Positions 58,051 to 64,000 of a stretch of 64,000 nucleotides of DNA are shown here, in pieces; positions within the stretch are counted from its first letter, which is position 1, and every line of letters begins with the position of its first letter. This DNA comes from Gnetum montanum (Eukaryota > Streptophyta > Gnetopsida > Gnetales > Gnetaceae). The position numbers and the translations under genes are program-made. Where the stretch lies: contig MNCI01021000.1 of the NCBI GenBank assembly GCA_015680685.1, positions 887 to 64,886 on the forward strand, in the 5' to 3' direction. The notes beneath the pieces are model-generated. The model was not told where the DNA came from. It did no database searches and saw only the letters and a list, made by a program, of their open reading frames with translations.

Positions 58051-58335
58051 ATGGTAGCCAAGAAGAAATCAGTCTAAGCCTTAGCAAAGGACATGGAATA
58101 CTTGAGGCATGCACTTCACACTCTTGTGGATAGAATGGGAAAGCTTGAAAAAAAGAAGGATCAATTTTCGGCACCAAGGATAACTAGGTAGGATGTTAAC
58201 TCTGAGTTTCCTTTATCAAGGGATTCTTCATCAAGGCAACCATCCATGCCTAATATTGAATATGACATTCCTTTTGGGTATGAATACATTGGGTAAGATG
58301 AGGACTATAATGAAAACCCTCATTCTTCAACATAA
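58051..58335 (+). pseudogene. N-terminal gag fragment of the plus-strand element
   Basis: ATG 58051 opens MVAKKKS, then stops and restarts give DMEYLRHALHTLVDRMGKLE, an amphipathic helix of the kind seen near the start of many gypsy gags, then NIEYDIPFGYEYIG. Two in-frame stops are present and the fragment ends at TAA near 58335, just where LTR sequence of another element starts. Assignment rests mainly on position after the primer site. Confidence 0.45.
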
Positions 58336-58602
58336 AATGATTTAATTAAACATTCAATTACTTTATCTTTATTTTTGGCACTTAGGCGATTTAGACAATA
58401 AACATAAAATGATAAAAATCATATGCCTCAATTACACTTAACCATACAACTGCACTTTACAAGTGAAATTAAGAAGATAACAATCACGTTCATTAGATTC
58501 ACTACCTAGAACCAATGTACTTAGAGAGCTAAGATTGCTTAGTAAATAGTAGTGATTCCTATGGTTGGGCATAGGGATTGCTCACTACTCATCATTGGTA
58601 TT
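58336..58602 (+). repeat. LTR 3' part, CCTAA-element family, opposite orientation
   Basis: The reverse complement (TGATGAGTAGTGAGCAATCCC..., then TATGGTTAAG, GGCATATGATTTTTAT) aligns with the first 230 bases of the LTRs at 26908 and 33226, so it is inverted relative to them. It ends ACTCATCA followed by TTGGTATTCA, which may be a corrupted primer site. A closer copy lies at 63745-64000. Confidence 0.65.
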
Positions 58603-60535
58603 CATTTTTTTGTACTTTGAAGGGTTTTAAGATACAATTTTTAGCTACATTTGTTAACCACAAGGTCAACTACAACTACCTTGATAGGTAAATCTAATTT
58701 TTTAGTATGATGTATAATGCTCTATGGGTGTGGAAGGTAAGCCACTTGGTAAAACATGAAGAAAGTGTATTTGATGAAAAGTTCTTTGTGCTTATGATGT
58801 ATGAGATATTAGTACAACATAAGTAAGTGATAATTAAACATCATTAAGTTTTAAAATATGTTTGAGTTATTCGTTTTTTTGTATTTTCTTTTCCCTTCTT
58901 TTCTTTTGTTTCTTTTATTTTTTTATTACAGTTTTTCAAGTTTAAGTGATCAATTATAAGTCACTACGACTTGCAGTTTATTGTAGTAAGCTCTAGGGAT
59001 TTTATGAAGCACTAGTTATGAAGATGTTATGACCACATATGTGTCATCATTTAAATTTATGAGCTACTATGACTTAGATACCTTATAGCTTACTTTTTTT
59101 CAAAAACCTTAATTCTCAGTGCAAGGAATATAACTCATAGGTAGTTATAATCTAGACTCCAATAACTTATTTTTCTTCATCATTCATAGTGCAAGTAACT
59201 ACAACTCACACTTGGTCATAAGTGCTAGTCTAGCTTAAAATTTTCTTTTGAACAATGTAGTGTGAGAAACTGTGACTTGCAATCCATTGAAAATAGAAAA
59301 AAGATATAATGATTCACATAGCATGAGTGATTGTGGACCATAGTCCCTTATAGTGCACTCTGAACTACTGTGACTTTCAGTGACTCATATTTTTATGAAA
59401 ATTTAAAAAATAAAAATAAAAATCCAATGCTATCAAGCTATGATATTTTATCTTCTCTTTGAGCTAGTAGTGATCCTAGTAGTCACAATTTTGAGCTCTC
59501 CATGATGATTTTAGCTTCTTTTAAACTCAATAATGCTCATCATTACTCTTTGAGATCATCACAACTAGGGTAAATTCATCTTTGCACTAGTTGTTGTGCA
59601 TTTTTTTCATTCTTTCTAAGGCTTATGACTAAAATTAGTTGTGCTATTATTTTGTGCTCAAATTTATTTTCTATAATGTGAATTTTTTTGAAGCATTGTT
59701 TCACTATCATGGTGTAGCTATGTTGCAACTGGAGCTATTTCTTATTTGTTTTGGATGATTTTGAGCTACCTTTTAGGTTTAGATTATGAATTATTACAAT
59801 TAAGTTTAGCATGGATCCTTGTATTTTGGAATAGTGATATTTTAGAAACTATTATGTTCTAATTGTATTTTAAGTATTATTGTTTCTCTTCTAGCAATAT
59901 TGTAGTGGACCTAATTCATGAAAATTATGAAGCAAGATATTATCATATGAAAATTTTGATTATTCTTTTTCATGTATTTGGTTCCTTGGTGTGGCTTATG
60001 GATTGATCGTAACTATGGTTGTGTGTGTGGGATATAAGATTTTATTATTATTATTTTAGTCTTTAATATTGAATTTTATTCATGACTAAAGTTTCTTTAT
60101 CTTTAAGTGATGTCTATAATGCACTCTTAGTTGAACAGTCCACTAGTTCTATATGTAATAATCATTGATTTTAGTTCTTTTGGCATATTTTTAAGTACTA
60201 TTTAGCAATTTAATATAATATTCATCATTAATGAACGAAGCAAAGATGGAATTTTTAGTGGTTATTTAGGTGTAGTCACTCATACCAGCCAAGGTGTAGG
60301 GATGCAAAGTGAATGGTTACTCATCAACCAAGGAGGAAGAATGTCCATCCATCACATGGTTTCTATAAATAAATATTCATATTTAGTAATGTAACAAGAA
60401 GACCCAAGAATAATAGATAATTACACAATTCATTTATTGACATAGAAATCAAATAAATATGAAAGTCCATGTTCACAAATTTCATTATTCTACCTTTCCT
60501 GAAGGACAAAATGCTAGACTTATTACCTCACTAGC
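58603..60535. other. AT-rich region with degenerate repeats
   Basis: No coding domain found. From 58950 to 59380 the words CTA(C/T)GACTTGCA, ACTGTGACTT and ACAACTCACA recur about every 60-100 bases, suggesting an eroded tandem repeat. A possible primer or polypurine function at its left edge could not be confirmed. Confidence 0.4.
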
Positions 60536-60549
60536 TATTTCTACAAAAA

Positions 60550-60819
60550 TTAATGAATTTGATTTTTTTCCTTTAATTTTGAAGTTGAATACCTAAAAGC
60601 GGCTTTTGAAATAGGTTGTGTTCTAGGAAAAATATCAATGACATGTTCAACACTTCTTTTTGAATGTAATTCCCTAGTTTCATCAAATATTAAATGCTTA
60701 TGCCCTTCAAGTTCTTTTGGAATCTCAATGTTTAAAAGTTTTGAGAATTGAGTTACTTTTATGATCAACATTATAGCATCCTTCTTGAATAGTCTCTTAG
60801 CTTGCATAATAGTTATCAT
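60550..60819 (-). pseudogene. RT entry region of gypsy pol
   Basis: An open frame of about 89 residues contains HSKRSVEHVIDIFPRTQPIS, then AFRYSTSKLKE, matching the block before RT (LP..R..DH.IDL.PG..P...PYR.S..E..E). Open length is good, but it stops before any RT catalytic motif. The element's RT core is absent. Confidence 0.6.
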
Positions 60820-60839
60820 ATGAATTTTCTTTGCTAGTC

Positions 60840-61200
60840 CTATCTCCCTTAGAATCTTAACTCCATTAGTGGTTGATACTTTTAAAACATGGGTTTCAAA
60901 ATGGGAAGTAATATCAAATTTTGGTAGAAATGAAATTCCTAAGATTACATCAATATATTATTCTTTATATTCAAAGAACTCACCAACAAAAGAAATATCT
61001 TGCAGGGTAAAAGTAATTTCTTCATACCTAGTGTGCTTGCTTACTATCATTCCATCTGCAAGTTCTTTTCTAATAACTTTCTTGGAAGGTAAGATTAAAT
61101 TTAATGAATTAACTAAAGTTGATGAAATAAAATTATCACTTATTCCACTATTAATAAAAAATTTAATCTTTTAATCCTTAATTAAACCTTTAAAAATGAG
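60840..61200 (-). pseudogene. Retroelement aspartic protease remnant
   Basis: The minus strand reads KIKFFINSGISDNFISSTLV, aligned with the I.DSGATHNFIS active site of chromovirus-type proteases. Catalytic Asp is replaced by Asn. The end reads DVILGISFLPKFDI, the usual DVILGM.WL....I. At least one stop is present. Confidence 0.65.
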
Positions 61201-61379
61201 TAAATCAAATAAATTTTCCTCAAACCTAACCTTGTCGATGTTGAAATCTTCTTCAATATGGTTGTAATAGTAGTTTGACTCTTTCTTTTGGCTACACTTG
61301 CATTGGATTTTTATTCTTATTTTTATTTTTTCTTTTTATTCTTGTTAATAATTTTGGATAATCCCAATTCAAGAAATCT

Positions 61380-62050
61380 AAACCACCAGCAAAGCATCTA
61401 GATCGAGTTCACTTAGTTGGTGTCTCTTGTTCTATTTCTTGTCAGAGGGTTATAGTTTGTACTTAATTTGACTCCTCATAGTTCTTAGCAATTATATATT
61501 GTTCATAAACTATTCGAGAATTATGTACATGTATCTGGGAACACAATTGTGCATGTAGTCCACCAATGAACTTTAAGGCCAACTCTCCCTCATCCTAATA
61601 GGTTACATACTGAGAGAGGTTGTATAATTCCTTATAGTAATCTTCCATGAATCATCTATCCAATCGTAATGAATCAAATCACATCTTATGCTCCTTCAGA
61701 AAGGAATCTATTACAAAATTTGGTTTGAAATCTAGAAACAGGTTGATCCAATTTGTAATCAAGCATTGAGATCTTAGTTCATTCTAACATGTTGCCACAA
61801 GTTTCCTTAAATACAACGAGAGTACATCTAAATAATCTTGGCTTGATAAATTTAACATATCAAAATAATTCTTCATGATATTAGGATAATCTTTGGTAAA
61901 TTGGTAAATTGGTAAATTTAAGAAATAAGGCAAGGTGATGGTTTCTTATCATCTATGCCCTTTTATGGGTTATGTAATGGTTAATTAGTTCTAAAAGAGG
62001 TTAGAATGTGATGAATTAAATTTATCTTTCTAAAGTCCTAACTAGCCATA
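61380..62050 (-). pseudogene. Gypsy gag remnant
   Basis: Broken minus-strand frames give MEDYYKELYNLSQYVTY, GELALKFIGGLHAQLC and a following A-K-N-Y-E-E segment, all in gag order. No CCHC zinc knuckle is seen before the protease. Boundaries are approximate. Confidence 0.55.
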
Positions 62051-62485
62051 AAAGACTCTAATTACTTAAAAAATATTTCATTTGTTACATTTCCAAGTGA
62101 GCTTTTTCATGTAATGAAGAACTAAATAACAACTTTAAAAACTAAATTTTCATCTTTCGCACACTAAATCTGAATCTTCCATTATGTCTACAAAGTTCAA
62201 ATCTATTGGAAACAACACTTATTTAATTGAAAGTGAACTCCAAAATCATAAATTATGGCCATTTGAAGTTGAAATTTTTTTTACATAATTCAATACTTCT
62301 CAAGAGGTTATCTATCCTAGTACTACTTTGTATGAGCATGCTTAATTATGGAATTTTTAACTAAGTTGCTCCTAATGAAATAAATTTCCTTTTTGAAAAT
62401 GTTCTTCACATTTTTAAATTTAAATTTTATATCTTGTTTTCTTGACATGTTTTAATTAATGAAAAACATGTTCATTACTAAACCT
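62051..62485. other. AT-rich segment
   Basis: No gene or repeat of note. It separates the gag remnant from the 45-base repeat array. Confidence 0.35.
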
Positions 62486-62845
62486 ACCAAGGAGGTAGGC
62501 CACCAGTGTCCATCAAAGATTCATGGGAAGAAGGATTTACAATGTCAACAATTTCTGTTGGATCTCCATGGAAGGCATGCTTTTATAGCACCAATAATTT
62601 CTATGGAGCTTTATGGAATGCAGGATTTTCTGATGATAGTAGTATCTATGAAGCTCCATGGGAAGTAGGATTTTGTGGTGATGATGATATGCATGAAGAT
62701 CCATGGGAGGTAGGATTCTACAATGCTAACAATGCTCATGGCTTTGAAAGGTAGGATTTTGCAATACTAAAGGTGTCCATGTAGCTCCACAAGAGGTAGG
62801 ATTTTGTGGCACTTATGACATCTATTAGTAGGTAAGGATGCCATG
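62486..62845 (+). repeat. 45-bp minisatellite with open reading frame
   Basis: About eight imperfect units of 45 bases start GGGAGGTAGGATTT and end near GAAGCTCCAT. Because 45 is a multiple of three, one plus-strand frame (62506-62754) stays open through about five units as a 15-residue repeat of the form P-W-E-V-G-F, then variable D/N/S-rich residues. Examples are PWEVGFCGDDDMHED and PWEVGFYNANNAHGF. No start signal, promoter or known family is evident. Confidence 0.7.
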
Positions 62846-63240
62846 AAAAAATTGAGCTACCATAAGCACATCATGATTTGAAGCACATTAGGGTACATAA
62901 GAGTAGGGTGTAAAAGAACACATGCAAGGGTTCTTATCATCCATGAAGGTGGTGATGTGAGACCATGTAGCCATGGGGATGGCAAAGACTAGCCATTACT
63001 TGGAAGGCCAATGGTAGAGCTATGGTGGGCCACAATGGTCCACTGTGATGCTGCACAATTAGGCTGAGATGTTGTGCAACCAGCTGACCACAAGGGCGAG
63101 CAGCTGCTAGTCCTATTGTCAAGCAACACATTTCTTTTCAATTAAGAAATTAAAATAATAAAAATTAAATTTAAAATTTAATTTTATAACGTTAAAAATT
63201 ATAAATTTTAATTAATGGCATGCTTATCAAGTAATGAAGT
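62846..63240. other. Spacer
   Basis: Includes a moderately GC-rich part (62930-63125) with CCATG-containing words and then an AT-rich run. An open frame on the minus strand (62937-63131) has no motif. No gene called. Confidence 0.35.
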
Positions 63241-64000
63241 TTCTTCCTGTTGGGATACCATTGACATGATCCTGTTGATGCATGGCTACATTGACGTGAC
63301 CCCATCAATGCAATGTTTATCTTTTCCTATAAATACATGCTAACCAACCACATTTATAGCATTCCATAGTTAGTATCCTAGCAAAGCTCTTGCATTTTTT
63401 TCATTTGAATATTAGAATATTTTCCAAGTGTCCACACTAGGAGTGAGAAATGTACAGATCTATGCTCAAGCATTGATGTACCTAAGCAGTTTGGTATGAC
63501 TAGCAATAAAGAGGAGCTTCCTTTATAAATCTTGTAACATTTAGAATTAGCTTCATGTTTTATTATTTAAGAAATTTACTTTAATTCATTACATAAATTA
63601 ACTAAATAATAATTAATTAAAGCAGATAAGTATGACCATTTCAAGCATATGTTCACGTTTGGTAATTCCTATAGTGCTTAATGCTTTAGTAACATTGTAA
63701 TGTGGTTTAGAATGTGTATGGTACATGGAAAAAATGCTTATGTTAGGATTAGTTAGGATATTAGCTATTTATTAGATTAATCAATCATTTAATTACTTTA
63801 TTTTCTAGCACTTAGGCAATTAAAACAATAAATATAAAATGATAAAAATCATATGCCTTAGTTACACTTAACCATACACTTTCACTTCATAAGTGAAACT
63901 AAGAGGAACATGATCACATACATTAGATTCACTTCTTAGACCCAGTGTCCTTAGAGAGCTAAATTCTATGAGATTCGACCAAATTACTTAGTGAATGTAA
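63241..64000 (+). repeat. LTR running off the window end (start approximate)
   Basis: Positions 63745-64000 align with 58336-58560, for example GATAAAAATCATATGCC, ACACTTAACCATACA and AGTGTCCTTAGAGAGCTAA. Both are in inverted orientation to the LTRs at 26908. A plus-strand TATA-type box lies at 63329-63336 (CCTATAAATACATGC), about where one is expected in a plus-oriented LTR. About 50 more bases outside the window should complete it. The left boundary near 63241-63254 is an inference. Confidence 0.5.

Larger units (their letters stand above)
60540..62050 (-). mobile_element. Minus-strand Ty3/gypsy remnant: gag, protease, start of RT
   Basis: On the minus strand gag lies at about 62050-61380, protease at about 61200-60840 and the RT entry region at 60819-60550. 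The rest of pol is gone. No LTR can be assigned with confidence. Gag has EDYYKELYNLSQYV and LALKFIGGLHAQL, like the Y...F..L..YV and F..GL of chromovirus-type gags. It is a different lineage from the Tat-like elements, with many stops. Confidence 0.65.

Noticed and set aside
58336-64000. One complete plus-strand element bounded by the LTRs at 58.3 and 63.7 kb
   Set aside because: The only recognisable coding in between (gag, protease, RT entry) is on the minus strand and of another lineage; no confirmed primer site or polypurine tract supports a single element.

Overview
This window looks like nuclear DNA from a seed plant with a large, repeat-rich genome. It shows layered Ty3/gypsy LTR retrotransposons in every stage of decay, AT-rich spacers, a plant-type UDP-glycosyltransferase (UGT) pseudogene and a coiled-coil/NB-ARC resistance-gene fragment. 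The age and divergence of the elements would fit a gymnosperm, but that is a guess. I found no intact host gene and no rRNA, tRNA or CRISPR array.

Layout. 1-3.4 kb: a rotted plus-strand Ty3/gypsy remnant (primer site, gag, protease, RNase H). 3.4-6.2 kb: a diverged tandem duplication and the 3' end of an old LTR. 6.2-9.7 kb: AT-rich spacer. 9.7-15.1 kb: a minus-strand Tat/Ogre-like element cut off inside its reverse transcriptase (RT). 15.2-23 kb: a plus-strand relative with 5' LTR, primer site, repeat-rich leader, a gag-protease frame broken mainly by transition-type stops, short arrays and a spliced antisense ORF. 23-24.4 kb: an LTR of another family, with primer site but almost no body. 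24.7-25.6 kb: the CC-NB-ARC pseudogene. 26.9-34.2 kb: a complete minus-strand LTR element with 5-bp target duplication CCTAA that carries only gag and protease. 36.4-37.9 kb: the UGT pseudogene. 39.3-52.4 kb: a 13.1-kb minus-strand Tat/Ogre-like element with both LTRs, gag, protease, an intron-like gap, RT, RNase H, integrase and a target duplication, inserted into a short tandem repeat. 54-64 kb: LTR remnants in both orientations, a plus-strand element with a methionine-tRNA-type primer site, a minus-strand gag-protease-RT remnant, a 45-bp coding minisatellite and a final LTR running off the end.

How the parts relate. The elements at 9.7, 15.2 and 39.3 kb are one superfamily: they share gag, protease and pol sequence, a TGGCGCTAGAAGGAGGG-type primer site, and arrays of short TTAAACT-containing units. 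Two of them carry material antisense to the element between protease and RT. In the 15.2-kb copy this is a nearly open, two-intron reading frame. In the 39.3-kb copy it is a short first-exon-like ORF, and RT begins directly after a good 3' splice site, as in Ogre elements. The gag-protease-only element must depend on enzymes supplied from elsewhere. Several LTR families carry arrays of their own short palindrome (AGCGTATACGCT, GCGATATCGC, AGACATCT/AGATGTCT).
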